Below, one piece after another: positions 1 to 12,802 of a DNA stretch of 64,000 nucleotides (its first letter is position 1; each line of letters opens with the position of its first letter). The stretch is from contig OX453276.1 of NCBI GenBank assembly GCA_949710005.1, positions 25,625,846-25,689,845 on the forward strand, written 5' to 3'. Below the pieces are notes generated by a model that saw only the letters and a list, made by a program, of their open reading frames with translations, made no database searches and was not told the origin of the DNA. The stretch is from Ricordea florida (lineage: Eukaryota; Cnidaria; Anthozoa; Corallimorpharia; Ricordeidae). The position numbers and the translations under genes were made by a program.

Positions 1-720
1 AGAAGGCGACGGTAGGGCGTTTCGGGCCATCTCTTTAGTTTCGACGATTGCTACAACTTCGTTCACTGGTTTTGCTAGGATGTCGGGTGTTCCTAGTAGC
101 TCGCGGCGGATGTCTGAGTCATAGACCCCGTTTAGGAGGACGTCGCGGATGATATGATCGGTGTAGTCGGCGCTTCTTCCACACTCGCACCTGGCATGGT
201 AGGCGCATGTTTCTGCTTTTCCTCTCACCCTGGCCGTGAAGGCACGAAATGGCTCGTCGCGTTCCTGGCGTAACTGGAGAAGCTCAGTACGTAACACACA
301 TACTGGGATGACGGTACGTAACACGGCGACTGGGATGACGGCGAGCGAGCGCATGGCAGCGAGTAAATCGTGTAGGGAATCGGAGGTGGCATTTGGGTTC
401 GCTTTCAAGAGGCTGTCCCCGAGGTCGGGCCCGGCACACTGGAATAATTGGGACGGGGCCGATGCATCGTCTATTCCAGAGCCGCTTCAAAAAACCTCCC
501 ATCTGCAGAAAAATACGTCCCATTCCTCTATCGAAATGCCGATGTCTACCTTTGGCCGCTCAAGTTTCGGGCCTCGTCTGTTCGGCGCTCGGACTGGCTC
601 GGCGGCAGGTGGTGCGAGGTGGGAGAGTCCATGATTTGATAGGAGGGCGATGGCTAATGCCTCTGTGACATCCTCGGTTTGGAAGGGGCAGTGCTCGACG
701 GAACACTTGACGACAACCAT
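1..720 (-). pseudogene. LTR-retrotransposon gag-like gene, one in-frame stop, runs off the left edge
   Basis: Read on the minus strand from 720 leftward, a single frame stays open to the edge except for one TGA near 515, just after the peptide SIEEWDVFFCRWEVF. The N-terminus has a short Cys/His motif (VKCSVEHCPF), then a Pro/Arg-rich linker, then a helical gag-like region with RQERDEPFRAFTARVRGKAE and a following Cys/His pair. This layout, with a short zinc-finger-like start and a capsid-like helical domain, is what I expect of gag in invertebrate LTR elements. A 15-bp tandem duplication near 295-330 (VIPV..VLRT twice) keeps the frame. The rest of gag and all of pol would lie outside the window. 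The element class (Gypsy-like or another LTR order) cannot be settled from this fragment. Confidence 0.5.
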
Positions 721-1049
721 GACTCCTTCATGAAGTAAGACACTCCTCGAAGTGAAACGCTAGTTTAATTCAATTCACGGAACGATGAAGGAGTCCTACG
801 ACGTAAATACATAACAGTAAGATAATGATAAAAGGGAAACAACAACGATGACAATAGGACTTACAGGAAATAAGTGGCGAGCTAAAGTCCCTAACCGAAT
901 GCAGGACATACAATATAAACAAGATGGCCGACACTCTCTTGAGCCTGTCGGCCAGCGGTAATGTCAGCTGAGCCTTGAGGCTTGGCCAGCAGCAAACTCT
1001 TCATCCCCCCAAGTCCGAGAAGCTCAATTTCTAAGATGGGTGAACGGAC
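721..1049 (-). repeat. LTR-like spacer between pol end and gag start
   Basis: This noncoding stretch lies between a pol-like C-terminus ending at 1050 and the gag start at 720, both on the minus strand. On that strand the pol stop is followed by a purine-rich run containing CTTGGGGGGATGAAGAG, which resembles a polypurine tract. About 280 bp follow before the gag ATG. That order (pol end, polypurine tract, LTR, gag) fits a single LTR shared by two element copies. No second LTR is in view, so the LTR ends cannot be fixed. Confidence 0.4.
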
Positions 1050-1358
1050 TCAGTCTACCCATGTGCCTGACTCAGGCTCGAAGCGTTTCGGTGGTCGCCG
1101 TAACCGACTGGGACGCGAGGGCTGGGTCTGCGGTGCAGGCGGCGGCGGTGGCACATCTGGGGCCACACATTGGTCCTCTAAGGTTGCTGGCAGGGGGTCC
1201 ACGGAAACGGGGGTTTGGGTGGCACATGAAGCCTTGCTGCAAGGGTGGTCTTCTGTCGGTGGATAAGCCATTTGAGGCATTGCAGGGCCTGTGTGGGGCG
1301 AGGTGGTCAGTTGTTGATTGGGGATCGTGGGGAATTGAGGCGCAGAGTTAATCAAAAA
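1050..1358 (-). pseudogene. LTR-retrotransposon pol C-terminal fragment
   Basis: About 100 codons are open on the minus strand. The region is rich in Pro, Ser and Thr and ends RRPPKRFEPESGTWVD followed by a stop. Short basic tails of the form 'RRPPKRFEPETGTW' are, from memory, typical ends of invertebrate LTR pol polyproteins. Upstream the frame hits TGA near 1361, and no integrase or RNase H motif precedes it, so this is a truncated tail. Its position directly before the LTR-like spacer and the gag frame is the main support. Confidence 0.4.
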
Positions 1359-1381
1359 TCATCATTGCTGATCCTTTCGAT

Positions 1382-2194
1382 GTGAGAGAAGGAAATGAGT
1401 GTTCATTGCAAGGCAAGGATCCGGCAACAAAGAGACCTATGTTGTTTCATGGACATGTTCTGGCAGTATTCGGTAAGTTTATACACCTACTGCTTTTCTC
1501 TTTACATCGATTTCGTACTGTAGTGAAACAAAGTTTTGGTAAACCTGCTTCCTTTGGAGTTCTTGTTCTGATAATACAAAAAAACCCTTCACACACTAAC
1601 CCCCATGATCGTTACATCATAAACTGTTTTCGATCCAACTAGCTCGTGAATTTGAAGGGTGTTGATGTCATGGAACCTGATCTCATACTAAGCATCATAT
1701 TAATTTTTATGTCCATGTTCTCTTGTTGATATATTTTTTTGTCCCAACTGTCATAAGTCAGATTTGCACCAAACATAAATGGGGCTGCATCTTTATGTTG
1801 TTCTTATTAAGATTACACTTTGGCCTGGGAAAGAAATGACAAGAAAACATTTTTGATTTAACCTGTGAACTGTTAAACTCTTAAGATCTCTTTAGCTTTT
1901 CGGGCATAGTACATGTTAAGTTTGTTTTCTGGGGAGTTAACGACCAATCTTGCTTATGGTCCAATTTTTTACAACACGCTTTTTCCCATTCCCATGCCTA
2001 AGTAAGCAGTAAGCATGCATATTAACACTGATTTTCATTTGGTATTCCTGTATACAGGTATTGTATTGAAGAAAGGCTTCTCAGCAGCTTCAAGGTCGTC
2101 TGTAAGACAAGATCTTGGCCTGGTTCTGAAGAAGGCCCGAGCAAACAAAGAAAACAAGGCCAAATGCAAAGGACAAGAACAGAGAAAGCTATGA
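1382..2194 (+). CDS. possible last two exons of an unrecognised spliced gene
   Basis: Exon A (about 1382-1472) ends at a strong donor, GTAAGT, at 1473. Exon B starts at 2058 after a pyrimidine-bearing acceptor ending TATACAG and stops with TGA at 2192-2194. The two exons join in phase 1 with a shared Gly codon. Together they give about 75 residues, with a lysine/arginine-rich end (KKARANKENKAKCKGQEQ) that could be a nuclear or nucleic-acid-binding tail. An AATAAA follows at 2306. I do not recognise the protein. Upstream exons are not visible because retrotransposon sequence abuts at 1360, so this may itself be a truncated or transduced copy. Confidence 0.35.
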
Positions 2195-2305
2195 AAAACA
2201 TTTCATGTTCCTTCCTTTTTTAAAAAAAATACATTTTCTAATTTTTCTTCAGTTTCTGTGTCAGAGCTACAGACAAAAGTCTCATGTTAGATATACAATT
2301 TTTGG

Positions 2306-2311
2306 AATAAA
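2306..2311 (+). promoter_or_regulatory. AATAAA polyadenylation signal
   Basis: A canonical AATAAA lies 112 bp after the stop codon of the putative terminal exon, in AT-rich sequence, consistent with a short 3' UTR. Confidence 0.35.
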
Positions 2312-2519
2312 AGTTATAATACCTGTATATTATAATTTGTTTAACTTGTTTCAGTTGCATTTCAAATAAATTTATTTGGTATCTAAAAAATCCAGATTAC
2401 TTTTGTTTTTGTTGGACATGTGAATGCTATAAACAGAAAGCTTGAATAAGTGACACATTAAATTTGTACAAAATGTAGATATGACTAATTTGTTAAAAAA
2501 AGCTACATGTTAAGAGGGT

Positions 2520-2880
2520 TTTTAACCATTAAATTCTGGAAGAAGGCAGAACGATGCTAAAAAATCTAGAATATGCTAGAAAAAGCTAGAAACAAATCTA
2601 TTTTATCAACTTGCTTACATTAGGGAGGAAGCTAGAATTTTCTAGAAAAATCTAGACAGCACCTTTTTAAAATAAGCTGGAAAAACCTGGAAAACCCTGA
2701 ATTGATCCCAATTTATAATTTTCTGGAATAAGCTGGCAGATTTGACCCTAATTAACATGTTTCATTAACATTCTAGAATATTCTAGAATTTTCCACAACG
2801 AAAAACTGGTAATTTCTAGAAATATTTTCTCTAATATTTCTAGAAAAATTCTAGAAATAAACAGAATATTCCAGTTTTGT
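2520..2880. promoter_or_regulatory. cluster of TTCTAGAA motifs with a five-unit heat-shock-element-like site
   Basis: The segment is full of CTAGAA/TTCTAG words. At 2771-2793 they line up as TTC-ta-GAA-ta-TTC-ta-GAA-tt-TTC, five alternating pentamers with exact 5-bp spacing, the geometry bound by heat-shock factor. Further partial sites occur around 2813-2860. The words may instead be a degenerate minisatellite, since related CTAGAA words recur from 2570 onward. The block sits directly before the 55-bp satellite. Confidence 0.4.
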
Positions 2881-5235
2881 TTTGCAAGGGATGTATTCAC
2901 AAAAAAACAAAAACACCAGTGTTTGGATTGTGTAGGTTCCAACATATGTATTCACAAAAAAAACAAAAACAACAGTGTTTGGATTGTGTAGGTTCCAACA
3001 CATGTATTCACAGAAAAACAAAAACAACAGTGTTTGGATTGCGTAGGTTCCAACACATGTATTCACAGAAAAACAAAAAAAACAGTGTTTGGATTGTGTA
3101 GGTTCCAACACATGTATTCACAGAAAAACAAAAACAACTGAGTGTTTGGATTGTGTAGGTTCCAACACATGTATTCACAAAAAAACAAAAACACCAGTGT
3201 TTGGATTGTGTAGGTTCCAACATATGTATTCGAAAAAAAACAAAAACAACAGTGTTTGGATTATGTAGGTTCCAACACATGTATTCACAGAAAAACAAAA
3301 ACACCAGTGTTTGGATTGTGTAGGTTCCAACACATGTCTTCACAAAAAAACAAAAACACCAGTGTTTGGATTGTGTAGGTTCCAACACATGTATTCACAA
3401 AAACACAAAAACAACAGTGTTTGGATTGTGTAGGTTCCAACACATGTATTCACAGAAAAACAAAAAAACCAGTGTTTGGATTGTGTAGGTTCCAACACAT
3501 GTATTCACAGAAAAAAAAAACAACAGTGTTTGGATTGTGTAGGTTTCAACACATGTATTTACAAAAAAAAAAAACAACAGTGTTTGGATTGTGTAGGTTC
3601 CAACACATGTATTCACAAAAAAACAAAAACACCAGTGTTTGAATTGTGTAAGTTCCAACACATGTATTCACAAAAAAATAAAAACAACAGTACTAGTGTT
3701 TGGATTGTGTAGGTTCCACCACATGTATTCACAGAAAAACCAAAACAACAGTGTTTGGATTGTGTAGGTTTCAACACATGTATTCACAGAAAAAGAAAAA
3801 CAACAGTGTTCTGATTGTGTAGGTTCCAACACATGAATTCACAAAAAACAAAAACACCAGTGTTTGGATTGTGTAGGTTCCAACACATGTATTCACAAAG
3901 AAAAACAAAAACAACAGTGTTTGGATTGTGTAGGTTCCAACATAGGTATTCACAAAAAAACAAAAACAAAAACAACAGTGTTTGGATTGTGTAGGTTCCA
4001 ACACATGTATTCACAAAAAAAACAAAAACACCAGTGTTTGGATTGTGTAGGTTCCAACACAATAATTGTATTCACAAAAAAACAAAAACACCAGTGTTTG
4101 GATTGTGTAGGTTCCAACATATGTATTCATAAAAAAACAAAAACACCAGTGTTTGGATTGTGTAGGTTCCAACACATGTATTCACAGAAAAAAAAAACAA
4201 CAGTGTTTGGATTGTGTAGGTTTTAACATATGTATTCACAAAAAAAAAACAAAAACAACAGTGTTTGGATTGTGTAGGTTCCAACACATGTATTCACAGA
4301 AAAACAAAAACAACAGTGTTTGGATTGTGTAGGTTCCAACACATGTATTCACAGAAAAACAAAGACAACAGTGTTTGGATTTTGTAGGTTCCAACACATG
4401 TATTCACAGAAAAACAAAAACAACAGTGTTTGGATTGTGTAGGTTCCAACACATGTATTCACAAAAAAACAAAAACACAAGTGTTTCGATTGTGTAGGTT
4501 CCAACATATGTATATTCAAAAAAAAACAAAAACAACAGTGTTTGGATTATGTAGGTTCCAACACATGTATTCACAGAAAAGCAAAAACACAAGAGTTTGG
4601 ATTGTGTAGGTTCCAACACATGTATTCACAAAAAAAAAAAAAAAAAAGTGTTTGGATTGTGTAGGTTCCAACACATGTATTCACAAAAACACAAAAATAA
4701 CAGTGTTTGGATTGTGTAGGTTCCAACACATGTATTCACAGAAAAAAAAAAACAACAGTGTTTGGATTGTGTAGGTTTCAACACATGTATTTACAAAAAA
4801 AAAAACAACAGTGTTTGGATTGTGTAGGTTCCAACACATGTATTTACAAAAAAACAAAAACAACAGTGTTTGGATTGTGTAGGTTCCAACATATGTATTC
4901 ACAAAAAAACAAAAACACCAGTGTTTTGATTGTGTAGGTTCCAACACATGTATTTACAAAAAAAAAACAACAGTGTTTGGTTTGTGTAGGTTCCAACACA
5001 TGTATTCACAAAAAAACAAAAACAACAGTGTTTGGATTGTGTAGGTTCCAACATATGTATTCACAAAAAAACAAAAACACCAGTGTTTTGATTGTGTAGG
5101 TTCCAACACATGTATTCACAAAAAAACAAAAACAACTGAGTGTTTGGATTGTGTAGGTTCCAACATATGTATTCACAGAAAAACAAAAACACCAGCTGTT
5201 TGGATTGTGTAGGTTCCAACACATGTATTCACAGA

Positions 5236-8200
5236 AAAACAAAAACGCCAGTGTTTGAATTGTGTAACTTCCAACACATGTATTCACAAAGAAATAAAAA
5301 CAACAGTACTAGTGTTTGGATTGTGTAGGTTCCACCACATGTATTCACAGAAAAACAAAAACAACAGTGTTTGGATTGTGTAGGCTTCAACACATGTATT
5401 CACAGAAAAAGAAAAACAACAGTGTTCTGATTGTGTAGGTTCCAATACATGCATTCACAAAAAAACAAAAACACCAGTGTTTGGATTGTGTAGGTTCCAA
5501 CATATTTATTCATAAAAAAAAAAACACCAGTGTTTGGATTGTGTAGGTTTTAACACATGTATTTACAAAAAAAAAAAACAACAGTGTTTGGATTGTGTAG
5601 GTTCGAACATATTGTATTCACAAAAAAACAAAAACACCAGTGTTTTGATTGTGTATTTTCCAACGCATGTATTCACAAAAAAAACAAAAACAACTGAGTG
5701 TTTGGATTGTGTAGGTTCCAACATATGTATTCACAAAAAACAAAAACAACAGTGTTTGGATTGTGTAGATTCCAACACATGTCTTCACAAAAAAACAAAA
5801 ACACCAGTGTTTTGATTGTGTAGGTTCCAACATATATATTCACAAAAAAACAAAAACACCAGTGTTTGGATTGTGTGGGTTCCAACACATGTATTTACAA
5901 AAAAACAAAAACAACAGTGTTTGGATTGTGTAGGTTCCAACATATGTATTCACAAAAAAACAAAAACACCAGTGTTTTGATTGTGTAGGTTCCAACACAT
6001 GTATTTACAAAAAAAAAAACAACAGTGTTTGGATTGTGTATGTTCCAACACATGTATTCACAAAAAAACAAAAACAACAGTGTTTGGATTGTGTAGGTTC
6101 CAACATATGTATTCACAAAAAAACAAAAACACCACTGTTTTGATTGTGTAGGTTCCAACACATGTATTCACAAAAAAACAAAAACAACTGAGTGTTTGGA
6201 TTGTGTAGGTTCCAACATATGTATTCACAGAAAAACAAAAACACCAGTGTTTGGATTGTGTAGGTTCCAACACATGTATTCACAGAAAAACAAAAACGCC
6301 AGTGTTTGAATTGTGTAACTTCCAACACATGTATTCACAAAGAAATAAAAACAACAGTACTAGTGTTTGGATTGTGTAGGTTCCACCACATGTATTCACA
6401 GAAAAACAAAAACAACAGTGTTTGGATTGTGTAGGCTTCAACACATGTATTCACAGAAAAAGAAAAACAACAGTGTTCTGATTGTGTAGGTTCCAATACA
6501 TGCATTCACAAAAAAACAAAAACACCAGTGTTTGGATTGTGTAGGTTCCAACATATTTATTCATAAAAAAACAAAAACACCAGTGTTTGGATTGTGTAGG
6601 TTTTAACACATGTATTTACAAAAAAAAAAAACAACAGTGTTTGGATTGTGTAGGTTCCAACATATTGTATTCACAAAAAAACAAAAACACCAGTGTTTTG
6701 ATTGTGTATTTTCCAACGCATGTATTCACAAAAAAACAAAAACAACTGAGTGTTTGGATTGTGTAGGTTCCAACATATGTATTCACAAAAAACAAAAACA
6801 ACAGTGTTTGGATTGTGTAGATTCCAACACATGTCTTCACAAAAAAACAAAAACACCAGTGTTTTGATTGTGTAGGTTCCAACATATATATTCACAAAAA
6901 AACAAAAACACCAGTGTTTGGATTGTGTAGGTTCCAACACATGGATTCACAGAAAAACAAAAACACCAGTGTTTGGATTGTGTAGGTTCCAACACATGTA
7001 TTCACAAAAAAACAAAAACACCAGTGTTTGGATTGTGTAGGTTCCAACACAATAATTGTATTCACAAAAAAACAAAAGCACCAGTGTTTGCATTCTGTAG
7101 GTTCCAACATATGTATTAACAGAAAAAAAAAACAACAGTGTTTGGATTGTGTAGGTTTCAACACATGTATTTACAAAAAAACAAAAACAACAGTGTTTGG
7201 ATTGTGTAGGTTCCAACATATGTATTCACAAAAAAACAAAAACACCAGTGTTTTGATTGTGTAGGTTCCAACACATGTATTCACAAAAAAACAAAAACAA
7301 CTGAGTGTTTGGATGGTGTAGGTTCCAACATATGTATTCACAGAAAAACAAAAACACCAGTGTTTGGATTGTGTAGGTTCCAACACATGTATTCACAGAA
7401 AAACAAAAACGCCAGTGTTTGAATTGTGTAACTTCCAACACATGTATTCACAAAGAAATAAAAACAACAGTACTAGTGTTTGGATTGTGTAGGTTCCACC
7501 ACATGTATTCACAGAAAAACAAAAACAACAGTGTTTGGATTGTGTAGGCTTCAACACATGTATTCACAGAAAAAGAAAAACAACAGTGTTCTGATTGTGT
7601 AGGTTCCAATACATGCATTCACAAAAAAACAAAAACACCAGTGTTTGGATTGTGTAGGTTCCAACATATTTATTCATAAAAAAACAAAAACACCAGTGTT
7701 TGGATTGTGTAGGTTTTAACACATGTATTTACAAAAAAAAAAAACAACAGTGTTTGGATTGTGTAGGTTCCAACATATTGTATTCACAAAAAAACAAAAA
7801 CACCAGTGTTTTGATTGTGTATTTTCCAACGCATGTATTCACAAAAAAACAAAAACAACTGAGTGTTTGGATTGTGTAGGTTCCAACATATGTATTCACA
7901 AAAAACAAAAACAACAGTGTTTGGATTGTGTAGATTCCAACACATGTCTTCACAAAAAAACAAAAACACCAGTGTTTTGATTGTGTAGGTTCCAACATAT
8001 ATATTCACAAAAAAACAAAAACACTAGTGTTTGGATTGTGTAGGTTCCAACACATGGATTCACAGAAAAACAAAAACACCAGTGTTTGGATTGTGTAGGT
8101 TCCAACACATGTATTCACAAAAAAACAAAAACACCAGTGTTTGGATTGTGTAGGTTCCAACACAATAATTGTATTCACAAAAAAACAAAAGCACCAGTGT

Positions 8201-9840
8201 TTGCATTCTGTAGGTTCCAACATATGTATTAACAGAAAAAAAAAACAACAGTGTTTGGATTGTGTAGGTTTCAACACATGTATTTACAAAAAAACAAAAA
8301 CAACAGTGTTTGGATTGTGTAGGTTCCAACACATGTATTTACAAAAAAACAAAAACAACAGTGTTTTGATTGTGTAGGTTCCAACATATGTATTTACAAA
8401 AAAACAAAAACACCAGTGTTTTAATTGTGTAGGTTCCAACACATGTATTCACAAAAAAACAAAATTAACTGAGTGTTTGGATTGTGTAGGTTCCAACATA
8501 TGTATTCACAGTAAAACAAAAACAACAGTATTTGGATTGTGTAGGTTCCAAATCATGTATTCATAGAAAAACAAAAACGCCAGTGTTTGGATTGTGTACG
8601 TTCCAACACATGTATTCACAGAAAAACAAAAACACCATTGTTTGGATTGTTTAGGTTCCACCACATGTATTCACAGAAAAACAAAAACAACAGTGTTTGG
8701 ATTGTGTAGGCTTCAACACATGTATTCACAGAAAAAGAAAAACAACAGTGTTCTGATTGTGTAGGTTCCAATACATGCATTCACAAAAAAACAAAAACAC
8801 CAGTGTTTGGATTGTGTAGGTTCCAACATATTTATTCATAAAAAAACAAAAACACCAGTGTTTGGATTGTGTAGGTTTTAACACATGTATTTACAAAAAA
8901 AAAAAACAACAGTGTTTGGATTGTGTAGGTTCCAACATATTGTATTCACAAAAAAACAAAAACACCAGTGTTTTGATTGTGTATTTTCCAACGCATGTAT
9001 TCACAAAAAAACAAAAACAACTGAGTGTTTGGATTGTGTAGGTTCCAACATATGTATTCACAAAAAACAAAAACAACAGTGTTTGGATTGTGTAGATTCC
9101 AACACATGTCTTCACAAAAAAAAAAAAACACCAGTGTTTTGATTGTGTAGGTTCCAACATATATATTCACAAAAAAACAAAAACACCAGTGTTTGGATTG
9201 TGTAGGTTCCAACACATGGATTCACAGAAAAACAAAAACACCAGTGTTTGGATTGTGTAGGTTCCAACACATGTATTCACAAAAAAACAAAAACACCAGT
9301 GTTTGGATTGTGTAGGTTCCAACACAATAATTGTATTCACAAAAAAACAAAAGCACCAGTGTTTGCATTCTGTAGGTTCCAACATATGTATTAACAGAAA
9401 AAAAAAACAACAGTGTTTGGATTGTGTAGGTTTCAACACATGTATTTACAAAAAAACAAAAACAACAGTGTTTGGATTGTGTAGGTTCCAACACATGTAT
9501 TTACAAAAAAACAAAAACAAAAGTGTTTTGATTGTGTAGGTTCCAACATATGTATTTACAAAAAAACAAAAACACCAGTGTTTTAATTGTGTAGGTCCCA
9601 ACACATGTATTCACAAAAAAACAAAAACAACTGAGTGTTTGGATTGTGTAGGTTCCAACATATGTATTCACAGTAAAACAAAAACAACAGTATTTGGATT
9701 GTGTAGGTTCCAAATCATGTATTCACAGAAAAACAAAAACGCCAGTGTTTGGATTGTGTACGTTCCAACACATGTATTCACAGAAAAACAAAAACACCAT
9801 TGTTTGGATTGTGTAGGTTCCAACACATGTATTCACAAAA
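5236..9840. repeat. higher-order repeats of the satellite, periods ~1057, 1113 and 1162 bp
   Basis: Variant monomers recur in the same order. A GCCAGTGTTTGAATTG / ACTTCCAAC variant lies near 5236, 6293 and 7406. A CCAATACATGCATTC variant lies near 5441, 6492, 7605 and 8767. The spacings correspond to about 19, 20 and 21 monomers. The stretch from about 8330 to 8640 replaces the 7217-7480 variants and itself recurs about 1162 bp later near 9490-9800. Repeated unequal exchange of ~20-monomer blocks explains this. Confidence 0.85.
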
Positions 9841-11139
9841 AAACAAAAACAACAGTACTAGTGTTTAGATTGTGTAGGGTCCACCACATGTATTCACAGA
9901 AAAAAAAAAAAAGAGTGTTTGGATTATGTAGGTTTCAACACAATTATTTACAGAAAAACAAAAACACCACTGTTTGGATTGTGTAGGTTCCAACACATGT
10001 ATTCACAAAAAAACAAAAACACCAGTGTTTGGATTGTGTAGGTTCCAACATATGTATTCACAAAAAACAAAAACAACAGTGTTTGGATTGTGTAGATTCC
10101 AACACGTGTATTCACAAAAAAACAAAAACACCAGTGTTTTGATTGTGTAGGTTCCAACACATGTATATTCACAAAAAAACAAAAACACCAGTGTTTGGAT
10201 TGTGTAGGTTCCAACACATGTATTCACAAAAAAAACAAAAGCACCAGTAATTGGATTATGTAGGTTCCAACACATGTATATTCACAAAAAAACAAAAACA
10301 CCAGTGTTTGGATTGTGTAGGTTCCAACACATGTATTCCCAGAAAAAAAAAAAAAAACAGTGTTTTGATTATGTAGGTTTCAACACATGTATTCACAGAA
10401 AAAGAAAAACAACAGTGTTCTGATTGTGTAGGTTCCAACACATGTATTCACAGAAAAAAAAAAACAAGTGTTTGGATTGTGTAGGTTTCAACACATGTAT
10501 TTACAAAAAAACAAAAACAACAGTGTTTGGATTGTGTAGGTTCCAACATATGTATTCACAAAAAAACAAAAACAAAAACAACAGTGTTTGGATTGTGTAG
10601 GTTCCAACACATGTATTCACAAAAAAACAAAAACACCAGTGCTTGGATTGTGTAGGTTCCAACACAATAATTGTATTCTCAAATAAACAAAAACACCAGT
10701 GTTTGGATTGTGTAGGTTCCAACATATGTATTCATAAAAAAACAAAAACACCAGTGTTTGGATTGTGTAGGTTCCAACACATGTATTCACAGCAAAAAAA
10801 AACAACAGTGTTTGGATTGTGTAGGTTTCAACACATGTATTTACAAAAAAACAAAAACAACAGTGTTTGTATTGTGTAGGTTCCAACACATGTATTCACA
10901 AAAAAACAAAAACAACAGTGTTTTGATTGTGTAGGTTCCAACATATGTATTCACAAAAAAACAAAAACACCAGTGTTTTGATTGTGTAGGTTCCAACACA
11001 TGTATTCACAAAAAAACAAAAACAACTGAGTGTTTGGATTGTGTAGGTTCCAACGTATGTATTCACAGAAAAACAAAAACAACAGTGTTTGGATTGTATA
11101 GGTTCCAAATCATGTATTCACAGAAAAACAAAAACACCA

Positions 11140-12040
11140 GTGTTTGGATTGTGTAGGTTCCAGCACATGTATTCAGAGAAAAACAAAAACACCAGTGTTT
11201 GGATTGTGTAGGTTCCAACACATGTATTCACAAAAAAACAAAAACAACAGTACTAGTGTTTGGATTGTGTAGGTTCCACCACATGTATTCACAGAAAAAC
11301 AAAAACAACAGTGTTTGGATTGTGTAGGTTTTAACACATGTATTTACAGAAAAACAAAAACACCAGTGTTTGGATTGTGTAGGTTCCAACACATGTATTC
11401 ACAAAAAAACAAAAACACCAGTGTTTGGATTGTGTAGGTTCCAACATATGTATTCAGAAAAAAAAAAAAACAGTGTTTGGATTGTGTAGATTCCATCACA
11501 TGTATTCACAAAAAAACAAAAACACCAGTGTTTTGATTGTGTAGGTTCCAACATATATATTCACAGAAAAACAAAAACACCAGTGTTTGGATTGTGTAGG
11601 TTCCAACACATGTATTCAGAGAAAAACAAAAACACCAGTGTTTGGATTGTGTAGGTTCCAACACATGTATTCACAAAAAAACAAAAACAACAGTACTAGT
11701 GTTTGGATTGTGTAGGTTCCACCACATGTATTCACAGAAAAACAAAAACAACAGTGTTTGGATTGTGTAGGTTTCAACACATGTATTTACAGAAAAACAA
11801 AAACACCAGTGTTTGGATTGTGTAGGTTCCAACACATGTATTCACAAAAAAACAAAAACACCAGTGTTTGGATTGTGTAGGTTCCAACATATGTATTCAG
11901 AAAAAAAAAAAACAGTGTTTGGATTGTGTAGATTCCATCACATGTATTCACAAAGAAACAAAAACACCAGTGTTTGGATTGTGTAGGTTCCAACACATGT
12001 ATTCACAAAAAAACAAAAACAACAGTGTTTGGATTGTGTA
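11140..12040. repeat. second higher-order repeat, period ~440 bp, two copies
   Basis: Near its right end the array carries an eight-monomer block twice. The order ATTCAGAG monomer, AGTACTAGTG monomer, CCACCACATG monomer, TATTTACAG monomer appears around 11160-11600 and again around 11600-12040. Confidence 0.7.
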
Positions 12041-12802
12041 GGTTTCAACACATGTATTTACAGAAAAACAAAAACACCAGTGTTTGGATTGTGTAGGTTC
12101 CAACACATGTATTCACAAAAAAACAAAAACACCAGTGTTTGGATTGTGTAGGTTCCAACACAATAATTGTATTCACAAAAAAACAAAAACAACAGTGTTT
12201 GGATTGTGTAGGTTCCAAGACATGTATTCACAGAAAAACAAAAGCACCAGTGTTTGGATTTTGTAGGTTCAAACATATGTATTCACAAAAACACAAAAAC
12301 ATCAGTGTTTTGATTGTGTAGGTTCCAACACATGTATTCACAGAAAAACAAAAACAACAGTGTTTGGATTGTGTAGGTTCCTACATATGTATTCACAAAA
12401 AAAAACAAAAACAACAGTGTTTTGATTGGGTAGGTTAATTCCAACATATGTATTCACAAAAAAACAAAAACAACAGTGTTTGGATTGTGTAGGTTCCAAC
12501 ACATGTATTCACAAAAAAACAAAAACAACAGTGTTTGGATTGTGTAGGTTCCAACATATGTATTCACAAAAAAACAAAAACAACAGTGTTTGGATTGTGT
12601 AGGTTGCAACATATGTATTCACAGAAAAACAAAAACAACAGTGTTTTGACTGTGTAGATTCCAACACATGTATTCACAAAAAAACAAAAACACCAGTGTT
12701 TGGATTGTGTATAAGGTTCCAACATATGTATTCACAAAAAAGAAAAAAAACACCAGTGTTTTGATTGTGATGGTGTAAACATATGTATTCACAAAACACA
12801 GA

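Larger units (their letters stand above)
2884..12797. repeat. satellite array of ~55-bp monomers (about 180 copies)
   Basis: The monomer has a conserved half, GTGTTTGGATTGTGTAGGTT followed by CCAACACATGTATTCAC, and an A-rich half with runs such as AAAAAAACAAAAACAMCA. Copies are 55 bp with small indels in the A-tract and run without interruption. Within the conserved half, GTGTT(T)GG and CCAACAC are inverted and can pair as a 7-bp stem with a 12-nt loop. Diagnostic variants recur at ordered positions, for example ACACAATAATTGTATTC near 4060, 7050, 8163, 9325, 10665 and 12160, and AGTACTAGTG near 3690, 5308, 6353, 7466, 9856, 11250 and 11694. Because 55 is not a multiple of three, open frames here rotate through all phases and are not genes. 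The last, degraded copies end near 12797. Confidence 0.97.

Noticed and set aside
2851..12276. Many 60-130 codon frames within the satellite
   Set aside because: The 55-bp period rotates through the three phases, so open frames arise on both strands from base composition alone. They repeat with the monomer and have no start or splice context.
2884..12797. CRISPR-like array
   Set aside because: The repeats are directly adjacent 55-bp monomers with no unique spacers, and the genome is eukaryotic.
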